The notes under the pieces are model-generated. The model did not search any database. It worked only from the letters and a program-made list of their open reading frames with translations, and was not told the DNA's origin. DNA of 64,000 bases, from assembly GCA_009841435.1 (NCBI GenBank), contig VXLW01000045.1, positions 32,877 to 96,876 of the forward strand. The letters are read 5' to 3'. A program made the translations under genes and the position numbers. This DNA is from Dehalococcoidia bacterium (GTDB taxonomy: Bacteria > Chloroflexota > Dehalococcoidia > Tepidiformales > Tepidiformaceae). Positions 56,169-64,000 of the stretch are shown here, in pieces. Each line of letters opens with the position of its first letter. Within the stretch, counting starts at the first letter, position 1.

Positions 56169-56469
56169 GGTGTCCTCCGTTGTGTGCTGGCTGGGAACCC
56201 TCCACGGGTCCCTGGATCTTGTAGACGCGCAAGAGCTCGTTGACCGCACGCTCGGACTCGCCGCTCGTCACCTGCTCGATGACGTGCGTGCGCAGGTGCC
56301 CTTCGAGCACCAGCGCGTCGAGGCTGCGCAGCGCCCGCTGCACCGAGAGCGACAGGTCGAGCAAGTCGACGCAGTAGCGGTCTTCTTCGACCTGCTTCTG
56401 CAACGCCTCGATCTGCCCCGCGATGATCTTGAGTCGCCGGCTCGCTTGCTGCTGGGTCTCAGGGAGCAT
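56161..56469 (-). CDS. csoR: CsoR-family copper-sensing repressor
   Basis: A 102-aa all-helical repressor. Ligands by position: C33 (DRYCVDLL), H58 (LEGHLRTH) and H62. Classical CsoR is Cys-His-Cys; the last Cys is His here, giving a C-H-H set like that described for Thermus CsoR, which responds to a broader range of metals. A 26-nt palindromic operator lies 13 nt upstream. First gene of csoR-copZ-copA. Confidence 0.92.
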   Translation of the reverse strand: MLPETQQQASRRLKIIAGQIEALQKQVEEDRYCVDLLDLSLSVQRALRSLDALVLEGHLRTHVIEQVTSGESERAVNELLRVYKIQGPVEGSQPAHNGGHHG

Positions 56470-56482
56470 GTCGCGCCTCCCC

Positions 56483-56508
56483 TGATAGGGTACCCCCCTA
56501 TCCTATCA
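56483..56508. promoter_or_regulatory. CsoR operator
   Basis: Perfect 7-bp arms TGATAGG/CCTATCA flank a C-rich centre, with an inner ATAGGG/CCCTAT symmetry. A G/C-tract flanked by TA is the usual CsoR operator design. It lies in the csoR-nfo divergent region, 40 nt from the nfo ATG. Confidence 0.7.
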
Positions 56509-56547
56509 GACCTGCGTCGCGTTCCGGCCCCGCGTACACTCGCCGCC

Positions 56548-57417
56548 ATGCGAGTCGGCGCCCACGTCTCCTCCGCGGGAGGTCCCCAGAACGTCTTCGG
56601 TCGCGCCGAAGAGATCGGCGCGGAGGCCATCCAGCTCTTCATCTCTCCGCCCCAGCAGTGGCGTCCTCCCAGCGTTGGCGACGAGGCCGTCGCCGCCTTC
56701 CACGGGGAGCACGAGCGCGTACCGGTGCCCGTCTTCTTCCACGGCATCTACCTCGTCAATCTGGGAACACAGGACGAGAAGCTCCTCAATCGCTCGGCCG
56801 GTTCCCTCAAGCAGTACGTGAAGTGGGCGGGAACGCTCGGCGTCGAGGGCACCATCTTCCACGTGGGGAGCCACAAGGGCGCCGGGTTCGATGCCGTGAG
56901 GGACCAGATCTGCCGCGTCATGCTCGAGGTCCTTGAGGCTGCCGACAACGACTCCATGCTCCTCATCGAGAACAACGCTGGCCAGGGGAACGGCATCGGC
57001 TCCACCTTCGCCGAGGTCGGCGAGCTCATCCGCGGCTGCGACAACCATCCCCGCCTCGGGGTCTGCCTCGATACCTGCCACGCCTTCGCCATGGGCTACG
57101 AGATCACGACGCGCGAGGGCTGCGAGCTGGCTATGTCCGAGTTCGACCGCGAGATCGGCTTCGACCGCCTCCGCGCCGTCCACGCCAACGACAGCAAGAT
57201 GCCCCTCGGCGGCGTCCGCGACCGCCACGAGAACATCGGCGACGGCCACATGGGTCTCGAAGGATTCCGCAACATCCTCGCCCACACCGCCTTCCGCGAC
57301 GCCCCCCTCCTCCTCGAGGTCCCTGGCATCGAGGGCGGCGGCCCCGACGAGGAGAACGTCAACCGCCTGAAGCGAATCCGCGAGGAAGTCGGCGCACCCG
57401 GACCGGACGGCCCGTGA
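56548..57417 (+). CDS. nfo: Endonuclease IV
   Basis: A 289-aa AP endonuclease with a tri-metal TIM barrel. Markers: RVGAHVSSAGGPQNVFGRA, HGIYLVNLGTQDEKLLNRS, TIFHVGSHKG, LLIENNAGQGNGIG, GVCLDTCHAFAMGYEI, VHANDSKMPLGGVRDRHENIGDG and LLLEVPGIEGGGPDEENV. The ATG has no Shine-Dalgarno and TACACT at 56535-56540 is 7 nt upstream, so it may be leaderless. The very long open frame upstream is shadow across copA. Confidence 0.95.
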   Translation: MRVGAHVSSAGGPQNVFGRAEEIGAEAIQLFISPPQQWRPPSVGDEAVAAFHGEHERVPVPVFFHGIYLVNLGTQDEKLLNRSAGSLKQYVKWAGTLGVEGTIFHVGSHKGAGFDAVRDQICRVMLEVLEAADNDSMLLIENNAGQGNGIGSTFAEVGELIRGCDNHPRLGVCLDTCHAFAMGYEITTREGCELAMSEFDREIGFDRLRAVHANDSKMPLGGVRDRHENIGDGHMGLEGFRNILAHTAFRDAPLLLEVPGIEGGGPDEENVNRLKRIREEVGAPGPDGP

Positions 57418-57725
57418 GCAACGGCGAAGGCCGCGCCCGCAAGCTCGAAGGCGCACTCCTCGAGGAGTGCGCCGAGTGGATCTGGGAGCAGATTCAGGAG
57501 GAAGGTCTCTTCGTCCCCGGTGAGCTCATCGAGCTCATCCTCACCACCGAGCGCGAGCTCAACCTCCACGCCCGCCCCCTTCCCGAGATTGCCGCGGGCG
57601 TCGCCGCCGCCTTCCGCGAGCAGAGCCACCTCCTCTCCCCCACCGACGAGCGCGCCATCGAGTCAGTCCTCGCCTGGGAGGACGAGTTCCTCGGCATCGC
57701 CGGCATCCCCCGCGAATCCAGCTGA
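57414..57725 (+). CDS. Conserved-looking hypothetical protein (103 aa)
   Basis: A GTG start overlapping the nfo stop (GTGA). Acidic and helical (LLEECAEWIWEQIQEEG; FVPGELIELILTTEREL), with no signal or metal motif. Coupling to nfo suggests a role or at least co-expression in base-excision repair. The middle section resembles small uncharacterised proteins in Chloroflexota only in composition; not recognised. Confidence 0.65.
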   Translation: MSNGEGRARKLEGALLEECAEWIWEQIQEEGLFVPGELIELILTTERELNLHARPLPEIAAGVAAAFREQSHLLSPTDERAIESVLAWEDEFLGIAGIPRESS

Positions 57726-57742
57726 TTTCGACCCCCGCACCG

Positions 57743-57771
57743 TTGACGCGGCGCGTTGGCCGCCCGACACT
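57743..57771 (+). promoter_or_regulatory. Predicted promoter of glmS
   Basis: TTGACG at 57743-57748, a 17-nt spacer, and GACACT at 57766-57771, about 60 nt ahead of the ribozyme cleavage site. Confidence 0.45.
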
Positions 57772-57839
57772 CAGGACAACACCGCATCGGGAGGTGAATC
57801 GCACACCTGACCCAATCGACCACAGGTGGGATCGGTCAA

Positions 57840-57966
57840 GCGCCAGGTCCGCGCACCACGCGGATGACGAGGCGGAGGCAGAATCGAACCATTCGGCGGG
57901 TGGCCTCCCGGCGGCACGGTCGTAAGGCTGGAAACAAACCAGGGCGGGTAACCGCCTGACAAAACC
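57840..57966 (+). ncRNA. glmS ribozyme
   Basis: The self-cleaving core is recognisable in order: cleavage site A-GCGCCAG with G+1 at 57840, GACGAGGCGGAGGC at 57866-57879, ATCGAA then TTCGGCGGGTGGCCTCCCGG (57892-57911), and the closing GGCGGGTAACCGCC hairpin (57943-57956). It uses glucosamine-6-phosphate as cofactor to cut the glmS mRNA. A further hairpin, GAAGGGC/GCCCTTC (57979-57997), lies between it and glmS. This accounts for the 339-nt gap before glmS. Confidence 0.95.
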
Positions 57967-58064
57967 CCGGCCACGTGCGAAGGGCTCGCGGCCCTTCTCC
58001 CCACCAGGCATACCGAGCATCGACCGGGGACGCGCGCGTCTCCCGAGTGCCACGGGGAAGCTGT

Positions 58065-59918
58065 ATGTGCGGGATCATCGCCTACACCGGCTCGCGTCAG
58101 GCCGCGCCCATCCTGCTGGCCGGCCTGCGCGACCTCGAATACCGCGGCTACGACTCGGCCGGCGTCGCCCTCCTTCCGGAGTCCGGAGGCGAGCCTGCCG
58201 TCGCCAAACGCCGCGGCAAGATCGCCGAGCTCGACGCCGCCATCGGCGCGGAGCCGCTGCCGCCCGCACGGACCGGCATCGGCCACACCCGATGGGCCAC
58301 CCACGGCGCCCCCAGCGACGCGAACGCGCATCCCCACACCGGCTCGGGGAACGATGTCGTCATCGTTCACAACGGCATCGTCGAGAACTACGCCGCCCTC
58401 CGTGCGGAGCTCAGCGAACGTGGCCACGCCTTCGAGAGCGAGACCGACACCGAAACCATCGCCCACTTGCTTGAGGAGGCCCTGGACAGCGGGAATGACC
58501 TCCTCGCCGCCATGCGCGAGACGTGCGCCCGCCTTGCCGGGTCCCAGGCGATCGTCGCCCTCACCTCACGGGAGCCCGGCGTCGCCGTCGGTGCCCGCAT
58601 CGGGCATGCGGGCGCCGTGGTCGTCGGCTACGGCGAGGGCGAGATGCTCCTCTCCAGCGACCTTGCCGCCCTCCTCCCCCACACCCGCGACGTCGCCTTC
58701 CTCGCCGACCGCCAGCTCGTTCGTATCGACGAGCGTGGCGCCACCTACGAGACCCTCGACGGGTCCGCTGCCGCTGAGGTCGAGCCCCGCACGGTCTCGC
58801 TCGACCCCGCCAGCGCCGACAAGGGCGCCTACGACACGTACATGCTCAAGGAGATCATGGAGCAGCCCGCCGCCCTCGCCGACACCTTCGGCGGCCTCAT
58901 GACGGTCGAGCCCGCTCGCCTCACCCTCGACGACCTCGGCGAGGCCCGCCCCTGGCTTGAGCGCGTCGAACGCGTCCTCCTCGTGGGCATGGGCACGAGC
59001 CTGCACGCCGCCATGGTCGGCCGCTGGTACTTCGAGCAGATCGCTCGCCTGCCGGCCGACACCGACAACGCCAGCGAGTTCCGCTACCGCGAGCCCGTCC
59101 TCGGACCGGAGACACTTGTCGTTTCGGTTAGCCAGTCGGGGGAGACCGTGGACGTGCTGGAGGCGATGAACGTCGCCCGAGCCTCGGGCGCCCCCCAGAT
59201 TACGATCTGCAACACCCCGGGCAGCCAGACCACCCGGGTCGCCGACGGCGCCGTCCACACGTACGCCGGCCTCGAACGGGGCGTCGCCAGCTCGAAGACG
59301 TTCACGACCTCGATCGCGGCCCTCTTCGCCCTCGCCCTCGAAACTGCCCGCGTCCGCGGCCGTATCAGCGACGACGAACTGGCCCGCCACGTGCGCGACC
59401 TCGCCGCAATGCCCGAGATCGTTGGCCGCCAGCTGGAATCCTTCGACGGCATCGCGAAAGCCGCCGATCGTTTCCGCACGACCCAGCACATCCTTTTCCT
59501 CGGGCGCGGTCCCGCCCTCCCCATCGCCCTTGAGGGCGCCCTCAAGATGAAGGAGCTCTCCTACGTCCACGCCGAGGGCTACGCCGCCGGGGAGATGAAG
59601 CACGGCCCCATCGCCCTCATCGACCCCACGTTCCCGACGGTCGCGCTGGCAGGGCAGCACGCCCTGCGCAGCAAGATCGTCTCGAACATCGAGCAGATAC
59701 GCGCCCGCGACGGCGAGGTGCTGGCTATCGTCACCGAGGGCGACGACGAACTGATCGCCCTCGCCAACGAGGCCCTCACCGTGCCCCCCGTCCCCGCCCT
59801 GCTCGAACCGCTTGCTGCCATCGTGCCCCTCCAGGTGCTCGCCTATGCGACCGCCGATGCCCGCGGCTGCGACATCGACCAGCCCCGCAACCTCGCCAAG
59901 ACCGTCACCGTGGAGTAG
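58065..59918 (+). CDS. glmS: Glutamine-fructose-6-phosphate aminotransferase (isomerizing)
   Basis: 617 aa. It makes glucosamine 6-phosphate for peptidoglycan. The mature N-terminal nucleophile is C2 in MCGIIAYTGSRQ. The amidotransferase domain has HTRWATHG and HNGIVENYAALR. Two SIS domains follow (LLVGMGTSLHAAMVGRWYFE; FLGRGPALPIALEGALKMKE). The C-terminus ends with NLAKTVTVE as expected. Its synthesis should fall when its product accumulates, through the upstream ribozyme. Confidence 0.97.
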   Translation: MCGIIAYTGSRQAAPILLAGLRDLEYRGYDSAGVALLPESGGEPAVAKRRGKIAELDAAIGAEPLPPARTGIGHTRWATHGAPSDANAHPHTGSGNDVVIVHNGIVENYAALRAELSERGHAFESETDTETIAHLLEEALDSGNDLLAAMRETCARLAGSQAIVALTSREPGVAVGARIGHAGAVVVGYGEGEMLLSSDLAALLPHTRDVAFLADRQLVRIDERGATYETLDGSAAAEVEPRTVSLDPASADKGAYDTYMLKEIMEQPAALADTFGGLMTVEPARLTLDDLGEARPWLERVERVLLVGMGTSLHAAMVGRWYFEQIARLPADTDNASEFRYREPVLGPETLVVSVSQSGETVDVLEAMNVARASGAPQITICNTPGSQTTRVADGAVHTYAGLERGVASSKTFTTSIAALFALALETARVRGRISDDELARHVRDLAAMPEIVGRQLESFDGIAKAADRFRTTQHILFLGRGPALPIALEGALKMKELSYVHAEGYAAGEMKHGPIALIDPTFPTVALAGQHALRSKIVSNIEQIRARDGEVLAIVTEGDDELIALANEALTVPPVPALLEPLAAIVPLQVLAYATADARGCDIDQPRNLAKTVTVE

Positions 59919-60042
59919 CGCCGCAGCGCGCCCCGTTAACGTTCGAGGAAATCCGGGCGTTTCCGCTGGTCTGGGTCCCCCCGCCGGGATACGCTCGGGT
60001 CACCGCCCAGAGCCGCGGTTCGCAGACACCCGGAGGACCCCC

Positions 60043-62772
60043 ATGACCAGCACCACCGCCAGCCCGCAGTCGGGCACGGAGCTCTCAGCAAAGCTCGTTT
60101 ACCTGTTTGGCGACGGACGTGCTGAGGGCGGCGCCGACATGCGCAATCTCCTTGGCGGCAAGGGCGCTGGCCTCTCCGAGATGAGCAGCCTCGGCATCCC
60201 CGTTCCTCCCGGCCTCACCATCACCACCGAGGTCTGCAGCGCCTACTACGCGAACGGCCGCCGCTACCCCGACGGCCTCGACGAGCAGGTCCGCGCCGGG
60301 ATGGCCCACGTCGAGTCCATCGTCGGCGCCCGCTTCGGCGATGCGGCGAACCCCCTCCTCGTCTCCGTCCGCTCCGGCGCGCGCGTCTCCATGCCCGGCA
60401 TGATGGATACCGTCCTCAACCTCGGCCTCAACGACGAGACCGTCCAGGGCCTCGCCCGCAGCTCCGGCGATGAGCGCTTCGCCTACGACTCCTACCGCCG
60501 CTTCGTCGCCATGTACGGCGATGTCGTCCTCGGCCTGAAGCGCGAGTCCGACCTCGACGAGGACCCCTTCGAGGCAATCCTCGAACGCAAGAAGGAGGCC
60601 TGCGGCGTCTCCGAGGACACCGACCTCCCCGCCGCCGCCCTCCGCGAGATCGTGGCCGAGTCCAAGGCCGAGATTCGCGCCAAGCTCGGCATCGAGTTCC
60701 CCGACGACCCCTGGGAGCAGCTCTGGGCCGCCATCGGCGCCGTCTTCGAGTCCTGGGAGAGCGATCGCGCCATCGTCTACCGCCAGCTCAACGGCTATCC
60801 CGGCGAGTGGGGTACGGCCGTCAACGTCCAGGCCATGGTCTTCGGCAACCTCGGCGACGACTGCGCCACGGGCGTCGCCTTCACCCGCAACCCCAAGAAC
60901 GGCGCTACCGGCCTCTTCGGCGAATACCTCGTGAACGCCCAGGGCGAGGACGTTGTCGCGGGTGTGCGTACGCCCCAGCCCATCCGCCTCGCCGAGCGCA
61001 TCGACGACGGCCCGCCTTCGATGGAAGAGGCGCAGCCCGCCGTCTACGGCGAGCTCCTCGCCGCTGCCCAGCGCCTCGAGGACCACTTCCGTGACATGCA
61101 GGACATCGAGTTCACCGTCCAGCGCGGCAAGCTCTGGGTCTTGCAGACACGCAACGGCAAGCGCACCGGTCCCGCCATGGTCAAGGTGGCCGTCGACCTC
61201 GTCGACCAGGGCCTCATCGATCACGACGAGGCCCTCCGCCGCCAGGACCCCGAGCAGATCTCCGAGCTCCTGCACAGCGTCTTCGCCGACGGCGCCTCCA
61301 CCGATGTCATCGCCACCGGTCTCCCCGCTTCCCCGGGCGCGGCCGTCGGCAAGGTCGTGTTCTCCGCCGAGGAAGCCGCCGAGCAGGCGGAAGCCGGCGA
61401 GGACGTCATCCTCGTACGCGTCGAGACCAGCCCCGAGGACATCCAGGGCATGCTCGCCGCCCAGGGCATCCTTACGGCCCGTGGCGGCATGACCTCCCAC
61501 GCGGCGGTAGTCGCCCGTGGCTGGGGGAAATGCTGCGTGGCCGGCTGCGGCGAGCTCGAGATCGACTACGCCGCCGGCTCCTTCCGCGTCGACGCAGGCG
61601 GCCGCAACCTCACCATCCGCCGTGGCGACGTCATCTCCCTGAACGGCACGACCGGCGAGGTCATGCTCGGCGCCGTGCCTCTGGCCGACCCCGAGCTTCC
61701 CGACGACCTGACCCGCCTGATGGCCTGGGGCGACGATGCCCGCCGCCTCGGCGTGCGCGCCAACGCCGATACGCCCGAGGACGCCGCCAAGGCCCGCGAG
61801 TTCGGGGCCGAGGGCATCGGCCTCTGCCGCACGGAGCACATGTTCTTCGGCGAGGACCGCATCCTCGCCGTCCGCCAGATGATCCTCGCCGAGAACGAGG
61901 CCGGCCGCCGAGACGCCCTCGCCCGCATCCTCCCCATGCAACGCCAGGACTTCGAAGGCATCCTCCGCGCGATGGCAGGCTTCCCCGTCACCATCCGCCT
62001 CCTCGACCCACCCCTGCACGAGTTCCTGCCCCACGGCGCCGAGGAGATGGAGCGTTTCGCCGACGCCATCAGCGTCGAGCCGGGGCGTGTCTCCCAGCGC
62101 GTGCTGGCCCTGCAGGAGTTCAACCCCATGCTCGGCCACCGCGGCGTACGCCTCGCCATCACCTACCCCGAGATCTACGAGGTCCAGACGCGCGCCATCA
62201 TCGAGGCCGCCTGCGACCTCCGCACCGAGGGCGTCGACGCCCAGCCCGAGATTATGATCCCGCTCGTCGGCGCCGCCGAAGAGCTGGCGCGGCTGCGGGA
62301 GCGCGTCGAGGCTGTTGCCTCCCAGGTCACCGCGGAGCGCGGGGTGAGCCTCGACTACACCATCGGCACAATGATCGAGCTGCCTCGCGCCTGCGTGGTC
62401 GCGGACCAGATCGCCGGGCACGCCGACTTCTTCTCCTTCGGCACGAACGACCTCACCCAGACCACCTTCGGCCTCTCCCGGGACGACGCAGGCCGCTTCC
62501 TGCCCGACTACATCAGCCAGAACGTGCTCGAGAAGGACCCCTTCGTCGAGCTTGACCGTGACGGTGTGGGCGAGCTGATGCGTATCGGCATCGAGCGTGG
62601 CCGGGGCGTCAAGCCCGACCTCAAGCTGGGCATCTGTGGCGAGCACGGAGGCGATCCCGCCTCGATCGCGTTCGGGCACGACGTCGGCCTGGATTATGTC
62701 TCGTGTTCGCCCTACCGCGTGCTCACCGCCCGCCTTGCCGCGGCCCAGGCCGCGCTCGCCGGGAGAAGCTGA
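60043..62772 (+). CDS. ppdK: Pyruvate, phosphate dikinase
   Basis: 909 aa. It interconverts pyruvate + ATP + Pi and PEP + AMP + PPi. The N-terminal ATP-grasp part has LLGGKGAGLSEM and VSVRSGARVSMPGMMDTVL. The phosphohistidine is in GGMTSHAAVVARGWGK. The PEP-binding barrel has IGLCRTEHMFF and ends GICGEHGGDPASIAFG. Full length. CGGAGG at 60031-60036 precedes the ATG; a longer frame running back into glmS is rejected. It is followed 23 nt later by dgt. Confidence 0.97.
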   Translation: MTSTTASPQSGTELSAKLVYLFGDGRAEGGADMRNLLGGKGAGLSEMSSLGIPVPPGLTITTEVCSAYYANGRRYPDGLDEQVRAGMAHVESIVGARFGDAANPLLVSVRSGARVSMPGMMDTVLNLGLNDETVQGLARSSGDERFAYDSYRRFVAMYGDVVLGLKRESDLDEDPFEAILERKKEACGVSEDTDLPAAALREIVAESKAEIRAKLGIEFPDDPWEQLWAAIGAVFESWESDRAIVYRQLNGYPGEWGTAVNVQAMVFGNLGDDCATGVAFTRNPKNGATGLFGEYLVNAQGEDVVAGVRTPQPIRLAERIDDGPPSMEEAQPAVYGELLAAAQRLEDHFRDMQDIEFTVQRGKLWVLQTRNGKRTGPAMVKVAVDLVDQGLIDHDEALRRQDPEQISELLHSVFADGASTDVIATGLPASPGAAVGKVVFSAEEAAEQAEAGEDVILVRVETSPEDIQGMLAAQGILTARGGMTSHAAVVARGWGKCCVAGCGELEIDYAAGSFRVDAGGRNLTIRRGDVISLNGTTGEVMLGAVPLADPELPDDLTRLMAWGDDARRLGVRANADTPEDAAKAREFGAEGIGLCRTEHMFFGEDRILAVRQMILAENEAGRRDALARILPMQRQDFEGILRAMAGFPVTIRLLDPPLHEFLPHGAEEMERFADAISVEPGRVSQRVLALQEFNPMLGHRGVRLAITYPEIYEVQTRAIIEAACDLRTEGVDAQPEIMIPLVGAAEELARLRERVEAVASQVTAERGVSLDYTIGTMIELPRACVVADQIAGHADFFSFGTNDLTQTTFGLSRDDAGRFLPDYISQNVLEKDPFVELDRDGVGELMRIGIERGRGVKPDLKLGICGEHGGDPASIAFGHDVGLDYVSCSPYRVLTARLAAAQAALAGRS

Positions 62773-62795
62773 CCCGGCGCTGGAGGGAGCGACGG

Positions 62796-63860
62796 TTGGA
62801 CCTGCACCGTGTGCGCCGCCGTATCGAAGAGGACGAGGAGCGCCTGAGCCCCTTCGCCGCTCGCTCCGCAAACGCCACCCGCTCCCGCCCCGAGGACCCC
62901 TCCTCCGTCCGCGCCGCCTTCCAGCGCGATCGCGACCGCATCATCCACACCAAAGCCTTCCGCCGCCTCAAGCACAAGACGCAGGTCTTCATCGCCCCCC
63001 AGCAGGACCACTTCGTCACGCGCCTTACGCACACGTTCGAGGTGGCCCAGGTCGGCCGCACAATCACTCGCGCCCTGCGGCTCAACGAGGACCTCGCCGA
63101 AGCCATCGCCCTCGGCCACGACATCGGCCACGGTCCCTTCGGGCACGCTGGCGAGGAGGCCCTGGCCGAGTGCCTCCCCGAGGGCTTCCGCCACAACTAT
63201 CAGTCTGAGCGCGTGCTCGACAAGCTCGAGCACGACGGGCGCGGGCTCAACCTCACGCACGCCGTCCTCGATGGCGTGCGCAAGTCCAGCAAGGCCCGCG
63301 AGGACGTGCTCGCCGAGGGCTGGGGAGTTCCCGAGACGCTTGAGGGCCAGGTGGTCAAGCTCGCCGACGCTCTCGCGTACCTGAACCACGACGTCCAGGA
63401 CGCTATCCGAGCCGGCATCATCGGCGAGGGCGACCTGCCCGACATCTCCCAGCTTGTACTCGGACGCTCGCATGGCGAGCGCCTCGAGGTTCTGGTTACC
63501 GATGTGGTCGAGTCGAGCTGGGCCGCCACCGGCGAGGGGCGCGACGAGGCCGACGCGACGCCCGCCATCACCTTAAGCAGCCGGGTGCACGAAGCCGTGA
63601 ACGAGCTGCGGGAGTACATGTTCCAGCACGTCTACCTGCTCGCCGAACGCCGCGCCGAGGTGGAACACGCCAAGAACATCGTGCGCTTCCTCTTCGATCA
63701 CGCCGTCTCGCACCCCGACTCCATCTCCTCCGGCTACTCCCTCCCCGACGACCCCCTGCCCCGTCGCGCCGCCGATTTCGTCAGCGGCATGACCGATCGC
63801 TACGCCATTCGCCTCGCCGCCGGACTCGGTTGCGAGGACGCCCGGGACTGGCCGCTCTAG
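62796..63860 (+). CDS. dgt: Deoxyguanosinetriphosphate triphosphohydrolase-like HD protein
   Basis: 354 aa. The HD metal site is built from RLTHTFEVAQVGRTI and ALGHDIGHGPFGHAGE, with later HNYQSERVLDKLE and KLADALAYLNHD. It hydrolyses dNTPs to nucleosides and triphosphate. The start is taken as a TTG with GGAGGG 8 nt upstream; GTG at 62811 is the alternative, and the longer open frame overlaps ppdK. In relatives dgt is followed by dnaG; that gene would lie beyond this window. Confidence 0.88.
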   Translation: MDLHRVRRRIEEDEERLSPFAARSANATRSRPEDPSSVRAAFQRDRDRIIHTKAFRRLKHKTQVFIAPQQDHFVTRLTHTFEVAQVGRTITRALRLNEDLAEAIALGHDIGHGPFGHAGEEALAECLPEGFRHNYQSERVLDKLEHDGRGLNLTHAVLDGVRKSSKAREDVLAEGWGVPETLEGQVVKLADALAYLNHDVQDAIRAGIIGEGDLPDISQLVLGRSHGERLEVLVTDVVESSWAATGEGRDEADATPAITLSSRVHEAVNELREYMFQHVYLLAERRAEVEHAKNIVRFLFDHAVSHPDSISSGYSLPDDPLPRRAADFVSGMTDRYAIRLAAGLGCEDARDWPL

Positions 63861-63927
63861 ATGCGCCGGATTGCCTTCTGCGAGCGGGGTGGGATACTGA
63901 GGCGGTGGTGGCGAAGGCGCATCGCGT

Positions 63928-64000
63928 GTGAGTGAGCAGGACCGTCCGGGCCCTCCCGACGAAGAACCTCTGATCGGGGGTCAGTCGCCCGACCCTCCCC
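63928..64000 (+). CDS. Possible start of a further gene (partial)
   Basis: From a GTG the frame stays open to the window end, reading MSEQDRPGPPDEEPLIGGQS, an acidic and proline-rich start. No strong Shine-Dalgarno and no recognisable domain in 24 residues. It could be the disordered N-terminus of a membrane or regulatory protein. Confidence 0.35.
   Translation, partial: MSEQDRPGPPDEEPLIGGQSPDPP

Noticed and set aside
53992..56547. A long plus-strand frame running into nfo, suggesting a giant fusion
   Set aside because: The part before 56548 is antisense to copA, copZ and csoR and has no recognisable fold; endonuclease IV starts at its usual N-terminus.
60085..62871. A 928-aa open frame on the minus strand across ppdK
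   Set aside because: Antisense shadow of a conserved gene.

Overview
The window is dense (coding on both strands, about 65-70% GC by eye) and free of insertion sequences, phage genes or CRISPR arrays. It looks like core chromosome of a Chloroflexota bacterium, probably an aerobic relative of the Dehalococcoidia. Reasons: a GuaB3-type IMPDH relative, a single-subunit SDH membrane anchor, a tmRNA tag (AEDRELALAA) that resembles the one I recall for Dehalococcoides (ending ERELVLAG), a ppdK-dgt pair, MEP-pathway isoprenoid genes, and LLM oxidoreductase and CaiB/BaiF genes typical of marine/soil relatives. The phylum is an inference; no rRNA is present.

Layout. 1-11.0 kb: start of a cytochrome P450, a VOC protein, the sdhCAB operon, an acetoacetate decarboxylase-like gene with an LLM oxidoreductase, then a run of plus-strand metabolic genes (haloacid dehalogenase-like, CoA transferase, aquaporin, methyltransferase, TIM-barrel isomerase, cupin). 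11.0-15.5 kb: a c-di-AMP (ydaO/yuaA) riboswitch in front of an orphan 62-aa gene, then the replication/repair operon dnaX-ybaB-recR-recO and an FmdB-type protein. 15.5-28 kb: minus-strand housekeeping (rsmI, metG, tatD, prenyl synthase; hisS, prfA, prmC, HAD phosphatase), with guaB3 and a bifunctional-type rel gene on the plus strand. 28-32.6 kb: the least ordinary stretch. It holds an 84-aa membrane protein driven by a promoter whose spacer is a perfect LexA-type SOS box, a hicB antitoxin followed by a frameshifted hicA, yifB/comM, a ThuA-like gene with a ten-cysteine partner, tRNA-Asp, and three tiny related proteins of 51-56 aa. 32.6-46.9 kb: ilvD, an aminotransferase, gltBD, a prenyl synthase with dxs, and a two-component system. 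47-57.7 kb: LysM lipoprotein, beta-propeller, then ctpA-smpB-ssrA (trans-translation plus a Tsp-type protease), DinB-like, ispG, the csoR-copZ-copA copper operon and nfo. 57.7-64 kb: a glmS ribozyme with glmS, then ppdK, dgt and the start of one more gene.

How it fits together. Adjacent genes often overlap by ATGA, GTGA or TGATG, implying translational coupling. Four of nine convergent gene pairs share a palindromic CTAG in which each strand reads its TAG stop. Several first genes have a TANNNT hexamer 6-8 nt before the start codon and no Shine-Dalgarno, which suggests leaderless mRNAs. The best candidates for something undescribed are the SOS-controlled 84-aa membrane protein (a possible division or damage-response effector), the c-di-AMP-controlled 62-aa protein, and the tiny protein family around tRNA-Asp.
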